This document shows positions 41,525 through 50,783 of a DNA stretch of 64,000 nt, piece after piece. Source of the DNA: Streptomyces calvus (GTDB lineage: Bacteria; Actinomycetota; Actinomycetes; Streptomycetales; Streptomycetaceae). Under the pieces are notes generated by a model. It saw only the letters and a program-made list of their open reading frames with translations. It searched no databases and was not told the DNA's origin. Both the position numbers and the translations under genes were made by a program. Within the stretch, counting starts at the first letter, position 1. Each line of letters begins with the position of its first letter. The stretch lies in NCBI RefSeq assembly GCF_006782915.1, contig NZ_VCNP01000043.1, positions 1 through 64,000 of the forward strand, in the 5' to 3' direction.

Positions 41525-42573
41525 GTGATCTGCCCGTCCTGCCGGGACACCTCGGTGAAACCGGCCCGGGCGACGACGTTCCGCGACGGCACGTTCTCGT
41601 CCTCGACGACCGCCCGCACGGTGTGCACACCGTCCTGGTCGAGCGCCCACGCCGACAGGGTGCGCAGGGCCTCGGTGGCGTAGCCGCGGCCGCGGGCGTC
41701 CACGGAGAGGTCGTAGCCGATCTCCACCTCGCCCGCCGCGGGCGCGCCGTGGAATCCCATCGCGCCCACCGCGCGGTCGTCCGCACGGCCGACCAGGACG
41801 TACATGGCCCACTCCGGCCGGAACACGCCCTCCTCGTACTGCTTGACGAGCATCCCGGCACCCTCGCGCGTGCCCTCGAACGGCCCCGACGCCACCCAGT
41901 CGAACCCGCCGTCCCCGCCGAGGGCCAGATCGGCCGCGGCGGCCGGGGTGACGCCCTCCAGGGTGAGCCGCTCGGAGCGCAGCACCGGGTTGTTGCTCCA
42001 GCGCCAGCCGGTGACGGGCTCCCGGCCCGGCAGGTCGCCGCGGCCGGTCGCCCACAGCAGGGTCCGCCAGGGAGTGGGGCCGGGGCGGACCTCGGGGAAG
42101 ATGCGGGTGAGGACGAACGAGGCCAGCTCGGCGGGCGGTTCGTACGGCGTGCCGCCCAGGCCCTCGGTGATGTCGTGGGTGTGCAGCAGCACCTCGGCCA
42201 CGCCCATCGCGGCGAAGCCCTCGCGGTTGGCGTGCCGGAACGGGTACGGGTGGAAGGCGCGCACGGCGCGCGGCGTGGTGCGGACGGCGGCGGCGAGCAG
42301 GGCGCCGGTCGTGCGGAGCACGCGCAACACGCCCGCGTTGTCGGTGCCGTCCACGAAGCGCAGCTCGAACGGCGCGTAGCCCTCGGTGGCGCGTTCGGCC
42401 AGCTGGCTCGCGTATCCGATGAGGACCTCGGCCAGGTGCAGGGCCGTCTCCCGGCAGTCCCACTCCAGCCGTCCGGCCCGCACCGCCTCCCAGTCGCGGT
42501 CGGCGACCGGCTCCAGCGCCGCCACGCAGTGCGCGACGGCTTCCTCCACCTGTTCCGCTCCCAAGGCATGCAT
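41506..42573 (-). CDS. MDMPI (DinB-like)-GNAT fusion protein
   Basis: The 355-residue protein joins two domains. Residues 1-170 are a mycothiol maleylpyruvate isomerase/DinB-like four-helix bundle (WDCRETALHLAEVLIGYASQ, VLLHTHDITEGLGG with metal-ligand His). Residues about 190-350 are a GNAT acetyltransferase (GYDLSVDARGRGYATEALRT with the acetyl-CoA loop, and VEDENVPSRNVVARAGF). Each domain also occurs alone. The fusion suggests metabolism or detoxification of a mycothiol-linked compound, but no substrate can be named. Confidence 0.82.
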   Translation of the reverse strand: MHALGAEQVEEAVAHCVAALEPVADRDWEAVRAGRLEWDCRETALHLAEVLIGYASQLAERATEGYAPFELRFVDGTDNAGVLRVLRTTGALLAAAVRTTPRAVRAFHPYPFRHANREGFAAMGVAEVLLHTHDITEGLGGTPYEPPAELASFVLTRIFPEVRPGPTPWRTLLWATGRGDLPGREPVTGWRWSNNPVLRSERLTLEGVTPAAAADLALGGDGGFDWVASGPFEGTREGAGMLVKQYEEGVFRPEWAMYVLVGRADDRAVGAMGFHGAPAAGEVEIGYDLSVDARGRGYATEALRTLSAWALDQDGVHTVRAVVEDENVPSRNVVARAGFTEVSRQDGQITYELRG

Positions 42574-42583
42574 GACGGGCAGG

Positions 42584-43246
42584 TTAGGCGGGGGCCGGAG
42601 GTGCGGTCGACAGGATTTCCAGCTCGCCGCGCAGGTTGTAGCGGGCGGTGGCCTCCCAGTGCTCGCGCCCGTACGGGGTGCGGAACAGGCGCGGCAGCGC
42701 GAGGAGTTGGCGCAGCACGTCGGCGCGGCCCGCGCGGAAGGCGTCGTTCGGCACGAAGTGGTACTCCTCGCGGACGGCGGCCGTGTAGGCGGCGTACGCC
42801 GACGGCGGCGAGGCGAGGACCGCCAGGTCGGCGTCGCACAGCACCTGGCCGTCGCGGTCGTCGTCGGCGGGGTCGTGCGTGACGGTGAGCCGGACCAGCC
42901 GGGCCACCTCGGCGGTCCTGTCCGCGGACACCCCGGCCTCGGTGAGGGCGCGTTCGGCGAGGCGCGCGGAACGCTCCTCGTTCTCGGAGCGGTCGGGCAG
43001 GTAGACGGCGTCGTGGAACCAGGCGGCCAGCCGGACCACGTCCGGATCGTCGGCGTACTCCTCCAGCGCGTCGACGTGGTCCAGGACGGCGGTCAGGTGG
43101 TCGAGCGTGTGGTAGTGCCGCTGCGGTTCGCGCCAGCGGTCGAGCAGGTTGTCGGCGTACGGCGCGGGGTCGGGGCCGCCGCCGGGGCCGCGGGCGCCTT
43201 CCAGGGCGCGGGCGAATCGGGCACGCAGGGCATCGGTGTCGGCCAT
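42584..43246 (-). CDS. HD-domain metal-dependent hydrolase
   Basis: The 220-residue HD hydrolase has the metal motif HYHTLDHLTAVLDH at the N-terminus and LAAWFHDAVYLPDRSENEER carrying the HD pair, with a further His in RLTVTHDP. It resembles predicted HD phosphohydrolases of nucleotides. ATG 43246 fits the family N-terminus; the longer upstream frame has no homology. It lies upstream of the MDMPI-GNAT gene on the same strand (10-bp gap) and is probably in an operon with it. Confidence 0.82.
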   Translation of the reverse strand: MADTDALRARFARALEGARGPGGGPDPAPYADNLLDRWREPQRHYHTLDHLTAVLDHVDALEEYADDPDVVRLAAWFHDAVYLPDRSENEERSARLAERALTEAGVSADRTAEVARLVRLTVTHDPADDDRDGQVLCDADLAVLASPPSAYAAYTAAVREEYHFVPNDAFRAGRADVLRQLLALPRLFRTPYGREHWEATARYNLRGELEILSTAPPAPA

Positions 43247-43344
43247 GGGGCCATTGTCGCCGTGTTCCGCGTGCGTGGCCGCTCCGCGTCCCCGGTGGGG
43301 GGAGGGAGGCGGCGGTCGGGGTGCCGGCCCGCCGGCGGGCGCGG

Positions 43345-43415
43345 CCGGATACGGCGGGCTGGATGCGGGGTGGCTGGATACGGGGTGGCCGGAAACGGGA
43401 TGGTCCGGAAACGGT
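43345..43415. repeat. Short direct repeats upstream of the HD gene
   Basis: The motif GGCTGGATRCGGGGT and the related CCGGAAACGG are repeated two or three times, imperfectly, in the divergent gap between the HD and alpha/beta hydrolase genes. No function is apparent. Confidence 0.5.
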
Positions 43416-43542
43416 GTAGTACGGATGATCTTCCGCTGGGTAGGGTGATCCGCCCGAGCGCGAACCATTCTCCGCACGCCGCCCACCGGGACCTCCCGCC
43501 CGGCCGTGGCCCGCGTGCGGCCGACATCAGGGAGACCGGGGC

Positions 43543-44406
43543 ATGCCCAGTCAGGCGCGACCGACGTTCGTCCTCGTCCACGGAGCCTTCGCGAACTCCT
43601 TCTCCTTCGCGCCGCTGCAGGCCGAACTCGGCCTCCTCGGGCACCGTTCGGTCGCCGTCGACCTGCCCGGCCACGGCTTCGGTGCCACCTACACCCGCGC
43701 CTACCAGGCACCGCAGGACCCCGAAGGGCTCGCCACCGCACCCGGCGCGATCAAGGGGGTCACGCTCGCCGACAACGCCGCGCACCTGATCGGGATCCTG
43801 GAGCGGGCCAAGGGGAACGGCCCGGTGATCCTCGTCGCGCACAGCCGCGGCGGCGTCACGGCGACGGCCGCGGCCAACGCGCGGCCGGACCTGATCGACC
43901 GGATCGTCTACGTCTCCGCCTGGTGCCCGGTCGCCCTGGACGTCAACGACTACTACGCCGAGCCGGAGATGGCCACGGTCGACGCCGCCTCCCTCGGCCT
44001 GGCGATGGCCGGGAACCCGGCCGAACTCGGCCTGCTCCGCGTCAACTTCCGCACCGCGGACCCGGCCGCCCTCGCGGCGTTCAAGGCGGCCTTCCTCGCC
44101 GACGGCACCGACGAGGAGTTCCTGACCTTCCTCAACACCTTCCAGCCCGACGAGAACCTGGACGTCGGCACCTCCGCCGACCGGGCGCAGGCCGCGACCT
44201 GGGGCCGCGTCCCGAAGACCTTCGTCCGGCTGGCCGACGACGCGAGCATGCCGCTCGCCATGCAGGACCGGCTGATCCGCGAGGGCGACGAGCTGACGCC
44301 GGACAACCCGTACGACGTCCGCACCCTCGGCGGCAGCCACCTGAAGTGGCTGGTCGACCCGGCGCCGGCGGCCCGGGTCCTGGGCGACCTCGCCGAGCTG
44401 CACTGA
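43543..44406 (+). CDS. Alpha/beta hydrolase
   Basis: The 287-residue hydrolase has VLVHGAFANSFSFAPL (oxyanion region), the nucleophile elbow VAHSRGGVTATAAA (Ser in HSRGG), Asp in FVRLADDASMP and His in GGSHLKWL. It resembles EstC/salicylate-esterase-type enzymes. No signal peptide is visible. ATG 43543 follows AGGGAGACCGGGGC. Substrate unknown. Confidence 0.83.
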   Translation: MPSQARPTFVLVHGAFANSFSFAPLQAELGLLGHRSVAVDLPGHGFGATYTRAYQAPQDPEGLATAPGAIKGVTLADNAAHLIGILERAKGNGPVILVAHSRGGVTATAAANARPDLIDRIVYVSAWCPVALDVNDYYAEPEMATVDAASLGLAMAGNPAELGLLRVNFRTADPAALAAFKAAFLADGTDEEFLTFLNTFQPDENLDVGTSADRAQAATWGRVPKTFVRLADDASMPLAMQDRLIREGDELTPDNPYDVRTLGGSHLKWLVDPAPAARVLGDLAELH

Positions 44407-44773
44407 CGGCGGCGCCGCCCGCCACGCCGGCCCGGACACGGGGCGCGCACGCGCACGGCTCCACGGCCGCACGGACCGCGCGGGCGCCCCGGAGTTAATT
44501 GCGTATCCGTAGGCAACAGCTTCCGGATAGTGGGGTTCCCGGGGCGGCCGTAGGTTCCTGCCACCGGTTCGCCGAACGTTCAACCAGTGCACCGCACGCC
44601 GTTGCGGGCGCGTTCGGCCGAGACGGTCGTGCTTGCCCGCGGCCCCCCACCAGGTTGCCGAACCTGTTCTCTCCCCCGAGGCAGCCTGCCGGGGCAAGCC
44701 CGGGTGTTTGTCATGGACAGAACCACCGCTGGTGCCGCGTGTCCGGCCCCAGCTCGTGAAAGGCAGCCCCACC
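44407..44773. other. Promoter region of the secreted protease
   Basis: No plausible ORF is present in this 367-bp gap. It presumably carries the promoter and leader of the S8 protease gene. I see no clear operator. Confidence 0.35.
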
Positions 44774-46564
44774 TTGAACGGTTCCAGACGCCTGCGCATA
44801 TCCCTGCTGGCGGTGACGACGGCCGCGCTCCTCGGTTCAGGACTGACGGCGGCCGTCGCCGCGCCCGCCGCACAGCCCGCCCCGGCCACCCCGAAGGCCG
44901 CCGACGACGCCCCCGTCGAGCGCCTGATCGTCGGCTACGAGAAGAAGGCCGCCGAGGCCAGGTCCGACGCCGAGGCCAGGAAGGACGCCCGGGCCAAGGG
45001 CGTGAGGGCCGGCGAGAGCCTCGCCTTCGAACGCCGGCTGGGCACCGGCGCCGCGCTCGTCGACCTCGGTGACGAACTGAAGGGCGGCTCCCTCCAGGAC
45101 GTCATCGACACCTTCGAGGCCGACGCCGACGTCGCGTACGTCGCCCGCGACACCCGCATGTACGCGATGTCCGGCCCCGACGACACGTACTACTCCAGCC
45201 AGTGGGACCTCTTCGAGGCCACCGCCGGCATGAACGTCGAGAACGCCTGGACCGGCGGCGCCTCCGGCCAGGGCGTCACCGTCGCCGTCATCGACACCGG
45301 CCACGTCCCGCACTCCGACCTCGACGCCAACGTCGTCGCCGGATACGACTTCATCTCCGACGCCTGGAGCGCCCGCGACGGCGGCGGCCGGGACGGCAAC
45401 CCCCGCGACGAGGGCGACTGGACGCTCGAGAACGAGTGCTACTCCGGCTCCCGCGCGAGCAACTCCTCCTGGCACGGCACGCACGTCGCCGGCACGGTCG
45501 CCGCCGTCGCCGGCAACGGCAAGGGCGTGGCCGGCGTCGCGTTCGACGCGTCCGTCCAGCCCGTCCGCGTCCTCGGCCGGTGCGGCGGCAGCACCGCCGA
45601 CATCGCCGACGCCATCGTGTGGGCCTCCGGCGGCTCCGTGCCCGGCGTGCCGTCCAACCCCACCCCGGCCGACGTCATCAACCTCAGCCTCGGCGGCTCC
45701 GGCTCCTGCCAGACCGTCACCCAGGACGCCATCAACGGCGCCGTGAGCCGCGGCACCACCGTGGTCGTCGCCGCCGGCAACTCCAACACCGACGCCTCCG
45801 GCTTCACCCCGGCCAACTGCGGCAACGTCGTCACCGTCGCCGCCGGCGACCGCGAGGGCAACCGCGCGAGTTACTCCAACTACGGCTCGATCGTCGACAT
45901 CACCGCGCCCGGCGGCGAGACGGCCGCCGGCTCCGCCAACGGCATCCTGTCCACGCTGAACAGCAGCACCACCACGCCCGGCTCCGAGACCTACCGGGCC
46001 TACCAGGGCACCAGCATGGCCGCCCCGCACATCGCCGGCCTCGCGGCGCTGATGCACGAGAAGGACCCGGCCCTCACCCCGAGCGCCGTCGAGGCCGCCC
46101 TCAAGAACAACGCCCGTGCCCTGCCCGGCTCCTGCTCCGGCGGCTGCGGCCACGGCCTCGCGGACGCCGCGCGCACCCTCGACGCGCTCGGCGGAGGCGG
46201 CACCGACCCGGGCGGCCAGGTCTTCACCAACTCCGAGAACTGGAACATCCCGGACGCCGACGGCCGCTACGTCTACTCGAACATCGCGGTGAGCGGCATC
46301 AGCGGCCACGCGCCGTCCGACCTCAAGGTCTCCGTGGACATCAAGCACACCTACCGCGGTGACCTGAAGGTCCAGCTCTTCGCGCCCGACGGCACCTCGT
46401 GGACGCTGAAGAACACCAGCTCCTCCGACAGCGCCGACCACGTCGTCGCGCTGTACACGGTCAACGCCTCGTCCGTGCCGGCGTCCGGGACCTGGCAGCT
46501 GCGGGTGACCGACGTCTACTCGGGCGACACCGGGTACATCGACTCCTGGAGCCTGACCTTCTGA
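44774..46564 (+). CDS. Secreted subtilisin-like serine protease with P-domain
   Basis: The 596-residue S8 protease has a signal peptide (1-30, ending AVAA-PAA), an inhibitor I9-type propeptide (about 48-130) and a catalytic domain with Asp174, His234, Ser414 and oxyanion Asn336. A C-terminal P/proprotein-convertase beta-sandwich follows from about 480 to 596 (NIPDADGRYVYSNIAVSG, GDTGYIDSWSLTF). Cysteines in the catalytic domain suit extracellular disulfides. The start is TTG 44774, with AAAGG ten nt upstream giving a classical signal peptide; GTG 44756 is the alternative. A perfect 18-bp terminator follows. Confidence 0.92.
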   Translation: MNGSRRLRISLLAVTTAALLGSGLTAAVAAPAAQPAPATPKAADDAPVERLIVGYEKKAAEARSDAEARKDARAKGVRAGESLAFERRLGTGAALVDLGDELKGGSLQDVIDTFEADADVAYVARDTRMYAMSGPDDTYYSSQWDLFEATAGMNVENAWTGGASGQGVTVAVIDTGHVPHSDLDANVVAGYDFISDAWSARDGGGRDGNPRDEGDWTLENECYSGSRASNSSWHGTHVAGTVAAVAGNGKGVAGVAFDASVQPVRVLGRCGGSTADIADAIVWASGGSVPGVPSNPTPADVINLSLGGSGSCQTVTQDAINGAVSRGTTVVVAAGNSNTDASGFTPANCGNVVTVAAGDREGNRASYSNYGSIVDITAPGGETAAGSANGILSTLNSSTTTPGSETYRAYQGTSMAAPHIAGLAALMHEKDPALTPSAVEAALKNNARALPGSCSGGCGHGLADAARTLDALGGGGTDPGGQVFTNSENWNIPDADGRYVYSNIAVSGISGHAPSDLKVSVDIKHTYRGDLKVQLFAPDGTSWTLKNTSSSDSADHVVALYTVNASSVPASGTWQLRVTDVYSGDTGYIDSWSLTF

Positions 46565-46587
46565 CGTACGGCCGGGTGAGAGGACGA

Positions 46588-46627
46588 GCAGGGCCTGCCG
46601 GTGCCGGGGGGCACCGGCAGGCCCTGC
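46588..46627 (+). terminator. Terminator after the protease gene
   Basis: GCAGGGCCTGCCGGTGCC (46588-46605) pairs perfectly with 46610-46627 across a GGGG loop, 24 nt after the stop. Confidence 0.88.
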
Positions 46628-46674
46628 GCCGCGCCCCGGGCCCGATCGGCCCGGCAGGCCCTACCGTGGACGGC

Positions 46675-47355
46675 ATGACGACTCCTGCGGATGTGCACGA
46701 CGTACGGGACCCGGAACTGCCCGGACGGCTGCTGGCCGTCGAGCGGGACGAGCTGGTCCCGCTGCTGCGCGGGCGGGCCGACGCGGACTTCGCGCTGCCG
46801 GTGGCCGCCTGTCCGGGCTGGACGGTGCGGGACGTGCTGGCGCACTGCGCGGCCGCGTTCACGCGGGTGCGGGAGCGCCGGTTCGAGGAGGGCGTGTTCT
46901 CGCCCGAGGCCAACGACCGGGACATCGCCGAGCGGGCCGAATGGAGCGACCAGCGCGTCGTCGACGAGCTGGAGCGCGGGATGACCGAGGCCGGGCCGCT
47001 GATCGCCGGGGCGGGCGGGGCGCTGGACGCCCTCGCGCTCGGCGAGTGGGTGCACGCCGGTGATGTGCGCGAGGCACTCGGGGAGCCGGGCGCGTACGCG
47101 GGCGCGGGACTGCCGTACGCGCTCACCCTGCTGGCGCAGGTGACCGGCCGGCGCGGCCACCTCCCGCTCCACGCCGACCTGGACGACGCCGACGAGCCGC
47201 TGCGGCTGGGCGACTTCTCGGGTGAGCGGCCTCCGGCGCGCTACATCGGCGACGGGCCGACGCTGGTCAGGCTGTACACGGGACGGCCGGTGCACGCGGC
47301 GGCGTACGAACTGGCCGGGGTGGAGGCGCAGGAGCTGAACATCTTCGGCGGGTGA
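46675..47355 (+). CDS. MDMPI/DinB-like (mycothiol-dependent isomerase family) protein
   Basis: The 226-residue protein has the maleylpyruvate-isomerase N-terminal four-helix domain (LLAVERDELVPLLRGR, CPGWTVRDVLAHCAAAFTRV, ALGEWVHAGDVREALG with metal His) and a short C-terminal domain. Family members use mycothiol, the actinobacterial thiol, in isomerase or transferase reactions. Specific activity is unknown. ATG 46675 lies just after the protease terminator. Confidence 0.85.
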   Translation: MTTPADVHDVRDPELPGRLLAVERDELVPLLRGRADADFALPVAACPGWTVRDVLAHCAAAFTRVRERRFEEGVFSPEANDRDIAERAEWSDQRVVDELERGMTEAGPLIAGAGGALDALALGEWVHAGDVREALGEPGAYAGAGLPYALTLLAQVTGRRGHLPLHADLDDADEPLRLGDFSGERPPARYIGDGPTLVRLYTGRPVHAAAYELAGVEAQELNIFGG

Positions 47356-47394
47356 GCCGGGGTGAGGGGCCCGGACGGTCGGGCGTAGGCTTGG

Positions 47395-47410
47395 ATTGGA
47401 CTAGACCTGT
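47395..47410. promoter_or_regulatory. DasR-like box upstream of cutC
   Basis: ATTGGACTAGACCTGT has 10 of 12 core dre positions (TGGTCTAGACCA), and 12 of 16 overall. It lies 32 bp upstream of the cutC ATG. Chance occurrence is possible. Confidence 0.35.
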
Positions 47411-47441
47411 AGAGCCGACCGAGCCCGACGAATGGGGTCCC

Positions 47442-48131
47442 ATGAGCAAGCGTGCAGTCCTGGAGGTGATCGCCCTCGACGTCGAGGACGCGGTCGCTGC
47501 CCGGGCCGGAGGTGCGGACCGCCTCGAGCTGGTCGCCGACATGGCGGCGGACGGGCTGACGCCGGCGGCGGCGACCGTCGAGAAGATCCGTGCGGCCGTG
47601 GACCTGCCGGTACGGGTGATGGTGCGGCTCGCGGACGGTTTCGCGGCGGGCGACGTCGAGCGTCTGGTGCGGGCGGCGCGCGAGATGCGCGCGGCCGGTG
47701 CGCAGGAGTTCGTGCTCGGGTTCCTGGACGCGGACGGGTGCGTGGACCTGGCGGCGGTGGAGCGGGTCGTCGGCGAGCTGGACGGCTGCCGCTGGACCTT
47801 CCACCGCGCGATCGACCGGGCCGCCGACCGGGACGCCCTGCGCAAGCGGCTGGACGGGCTGCCGGGGCTGGACACGTACCTCACGGCCGGGGCGGCCGAG
47901 GGCGTGGACGCGGGGCTGCCGACGCTGCTCGCCGAGGCGGGGCGGCGTGGGGAGCCGGGGTACGGGCCGCAGTTGCTGGTGGGCGGCGGGCTGCGGCTGG
48001 AGCACGTGCCGCAGCTGCTGGCCGCGGGGATCGACGGCTTCCACATCGGCGGTGCGGCCCGGCCCCGAGGATGGGACGGGCCGGTGTCGGCGGAGGCCGT
48101 CGCCGCCTGGCGGGACGCGCTGGACGGCTGA
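47442..48131 (+). CDS. cutC: CutC family protein
   Basis: The 229-residue TIM-barrel CutC protein has LEVIALDVEDAVAARAGGAD, RLELVADMAADGLTP, WTFHRAIDRAADRDALRKRL and LLVGGGLRLEHVPQLLAAGI. CutC was named for copper homeostasis, but its biochemical role is not settled. ATG 47442 follows AATGGGGTCCC. A DasR-like box lies just upstream. Confidence 0.9.
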   Translation: MSKRAVLEVIALDVEDAVAARAGGADRLELVADMAADGLTPAAATVEKIRAAVDLPVRVMVRLADGFAAGDVERLVRAAREMRAAGAQEFVLGFLDADGCVDLAAVERVVGELDGCRWTFHRAIDRAADRDALRKRLDGLPGLDTYLTAGAAEGVDAGLPTLLAEAGRRGEPGYGPQLLVGGGLRLEHVPQLLAAGIDGFHIGGAARPRGWDGPVSAEAVAAWRDALDG

Positions 48132-48250
48132 GCGGCTGGGCCGCCGCCGTGCAGGTCCGCGCGTGCGGCCCGCCCCGGCGGCATTGCTTCCCGCGACCGC
48201 GGCATCCCCTCCCACGGCCGCAGCGGGCCGCGCCGGTCGCCCCGCTGCCG

Positions 48251-50320
48251 CTACCCCAGCTGCTCCGGCAGCGGCGCGGCGTGGGTGACGACCAAGCCGG
48301 AGACCGCTCGGGTCAGGGCCACGTACAGGCGGCGCAGGCCGGTGCGTTCGTCGGGCTCGGCGTCGACGACGGCGCGCGGCTCGTCCAGCACCACGTAGTC
48401 GTACTCCAGGCCCTTCGCCAGGGACGCCGGGACCAGGGTGAGACGGGTATCGTGCGTCGTCTCCTCACCGGGGGCGACGAAGGTGATGCCCGCCGCCGCC
48501 AGCCGCTCCGCCAGCTCCGGAACGCGGGCGTCCGCCGCGATGAGGCCGGTCGAGCCCTCGTTGCGGAGCAGTTCGCGGCAGGCGTCGACCACCTCGCCGG
48601 CGTCTTCGATCCGGCGCACCTCGAAGAAGCCCGGGTTCTCACGGATCGACGCCACCGGGGTCAGACCGGGCGCGATGTGCGGGAGCAGCCGGGAGGCGTA
48701 GGCGATGACGTCCGTCGGGACGCGGAAACCGGCCGTCAGCTCCTCGACCACCGCGTCCGGCTTGCCCAGGTGCTCCAGCGCCTCCTGCCAGCTCCGGGTC
48801 GCCCACGGCGTGGTGCCTTGCGCCAGGTCGCCGAGGACGGTCGCCGAACCGGTGGTGCAGCGGCGGCCCACCGCCCGGTACTGCATCGGGGAGAGGTCCT
48901 GCGCCTCGTCGAGCACCACGTGCCCGAGCGAGTGCGTGCGCTGGATCAGGTCGGCCGCCTCGTCGATCAGCACGGCGTCCGCGGACGACCACTTCGCCGA
49001 CTTCACCGACCGGGCCGGCCTGGCCCACAGGATCGCCTTGCGTTCCTCCTCGTCGAGCAGCCCTTCGGCGTGCTCGGCCAGGAACTCCGCGTCGCTCAGC
49101 AGCCGCAGCACCAGTTTCGCCGGGTCGACGGCCGGCCAGACGGCCTTCACCGCCGCCTTCACCGCGCTGTTGCGGGCCACCGCGTCCTGCACCCGGTCGT
49201 CCGGCGCCTCCCCGGCCCGTTCCATCTGCACCAGCACGGCGTGCGCGATGCGCTGCGGCAGTGCGTCGCGGGCGGCGCCGTAGCGGATGTCGCGGTCGAG
49301 CAACTGGCGCACGATGTCCTGAAGTTCGTACGCCGCCACGCGCCAGCGGCGTGAGCCGCGCACCACCACGACCGGCTCGGTGGGCATGGTGACGTGCGAG
49401 TAGAGCGCCCGGCGCAGCACCTGCGCCATGCGTGCGTCCCCCTTGACGACCGCCGCCGCCGCGTCGTCCGTGCCGCGCACCTCCACGTGCGCCACCAGGT
49501 CGTCCACGGTCGCCTGCGCGACGGTCAGTTCGCCCAGCGCGGGCAGCACCTGCTCGATGTAGTGCAGGAAGGACCGGTTCGGGCCGACGACGAGCGTGCC
49601 GGTGCGGGCCAGCCGCTCGCGGTGGGCGTAGAGGAGGTAGGCGACCCGGTGCAGGCCGACGGCGGTCTTCCCGGTCCCGGGACCTCCCTGCACGCACACG
49701 CTGCCGGACAGGCCGGACCGTACGATCTCGTCCTGCTCGGGCTGGATGGTGGCGACGATGTCCCGCATCGGGCCGACGCGCGGCCGTTCGATCTCCTGCT
49801 GGAGCAGTCTGCTGGTGGTGGTCGCCTCCGCCGGGTCGGTGAGGTGCTCGTCCTCGTACGCGGTGAGGTCGCCGCCGGTGTAGCCGAAGCGGCGGCGCAG
49901 CGCGACGTCCTGCGGGTCCTTCCGGGACGCCCGGTAGAACGGCTGCGACACCGGCGCGCGCCAGTCGATCACCATCGGATCGCCGTCCGCGTCGTGCACG
50001 TGCCGGCGCCCGATGTAGAAGCGTTCGCCCTCCGCGCCCTCGGCCTGTCCGGCGCCGGGTGAGTGCAGGTAGTCGAGGCGGCCGAAGAACAGCGGGGTGT
50101 CGCTGAGGTCGGCCAGCGCCTTGATGCGCTCCTCGATCTGGCGTTCCAGCACGGCCGCGTTGACCCAGTTCGCGGTGACGTCGGTGATGTCGAGGGACTC
50201 GACGTCCTCGCGCATCGCGCGCAGTGCGGCCCGGGAGGCGGAGAGGTGGGCGCGTTCGCGGGAGAGGGGGTCGTCGGCGGGGTCGTTCACGAAATCGCGC
50301 ACGGGCGTGGACGCGGACAA
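48251..50320 (-). CDS. HelD/HelR-type RNA polymerase-recycling helicase-like ATPase
   Basis: The 689-residue SF1-like ATPase starts with a helical coiled-coil arm (20-75). Walker A is GGPGTGKT (212-219), motif II is VVLDEAQDLSPMQ, and SLAKGLEYDYVVLDEP and LYVALTRAVSGLVV are helicase C-terminal motifs. The plan matches actinobacterial HelD, which enters RNA polymerase and ejects nucleic acid; HelR homologs also displace rifamycin. I see no obvious rifamycin-associated inverted repeat upstream. The start is TTG 50320, with GGAGG seven nt upstream. Confidence 0.87.
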   Translation of the reverse strand: MSASTPVRDFVNDPADDPLSRERAHLSASRAALRAMREDVESLDITDVTANWVNAAVLERQIEERIKALADLSDTPLFFGRLDYLHSPGAGQAEGAEGERFYIGRRHVHDADGDPMVIDWRAPVSQPFYRASRKDPQDVALRRRFGYTGGDLTAYEDEHLTDPAEATTTSRLLQQEIERPRVGPMRDIVATIQPEQDEIVRSGLSGSVCVQGGPGTGKTAVGLHRVAYLLYAHRERLARTGTLVVGPNRSFLHYIEQVLPALGELTVAQATVDDLVAHVEVRGTDDAAAAVVKGDARMAQVLRRALYSHVTMPTEPVVVVRGSRRWRVAAYELQDIVRQLLDRDIRYGAARDALPQRIAHAVLVQMERAGEAPDDRVQDAVARNSAVKAAVKAVWPAVDPAKLVLRLLSDAEFLAEHAEGLLDEEERKAILWARPARSVKSAKWSSADAVLIDEAADLIQRTHSLGHVVLDEAQDLSPMQYRAVGRRCTTGSATVLGDLAQGTTPWATRSWQEALEHLGKPDAVVEELTAGFRVPTDVIAYASRLLPHIAPGLTPVASIRENPGFFEVRRIEDAGEVVDACRELLRNEGSTGLIAADARVPELAERLAAAGITFVAPGEETTHDTRLTLVPASLAKGLEYDYVVLDEPRAVVDAEPDERTGLRRLYVALTRAVSGLVVTHAAPLPEQLG

Positions 50321-50597
50321 GGGGGTGCCTCCGGTGGGCCTGCTGGCTGGTTGCGATGACTCGCTGCTGGGTGCTGCGTCGTGCCGGCCGGTTTCCGTCC
50401 GGGCGGCGGCGCTCCGCGAGGGGAGGCGGGGAAGAGCGGAGATTCTAGGGCGGCGGCCCGGCGGTCTCCAAACGATTTACGCGCCACGCGCGTCCCCGGT
50501 CGTGTGCGCTCCCCGGATGTGTGCGCTCCCCGGTCGGGTGCGCTCCTCGGTCGGGTGCGCTCCTCGGTCGTGGCGACCCCCGTCGTGTCCGCCTCCC
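50321..50597. other. Upstream region of the HelD-type gene
   Basis: This 277-bp stretch contains no convincing ORF. From about 50500 to 50560 a 19-20-bp unit (GTGCGCTCCCCGG / GTGCGCTCCTCGGTCGG) is repeated four times in tandem. The HelD-type promoter must lie here. Confidence 0.45.
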
Positions 50598-50601
50598 CTA
50601 G

Positions 50602-50783
50602 GGTCTGTCGTTTGGATCAGGTCGGCTGGGAGACGCAGCGCTTCTCAGCCCACCCGAGCGGGGCGTGGTGCGTGCAGCTGCAAGGCGGAGGAGGGCGGCG
50701 ACGCGGAGCGTCGACAACCGACGACAACGCAGCAGATGTGCGTGCCACGCCCCGCGAAACCGACATGATCCAAACGACAGGCC
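50602..50783. mobile_element. 182-bp MITE with IS5-type target duplication
   Basis: Terminal inverted repeats of 24 bp with two mismatches (left starts GGTCTGTCGTTTGGATCA at 50602; the right end 50760-50783 is its complement with GGCC) bound a non-coding 182-bp element. Direct CTAG copies at 50598-50601 and 50784-50787 fit the YTAR target of IS5-group transposases. No transposase is encoded, so it would be mobilised in trans. A second internal inverted repeat (GGGGCGTGG...CCACGCCCC) gives a strong hairpin. Confidence 0.82.

Noticed and set aside
42584..43741. Extended 385-residue version of the HD hydrolase
   Set aside because: The added N-terminal 165 residues are Arg/Gly/Pro-rich without homology and overlap the repeat-containing intergenic region.
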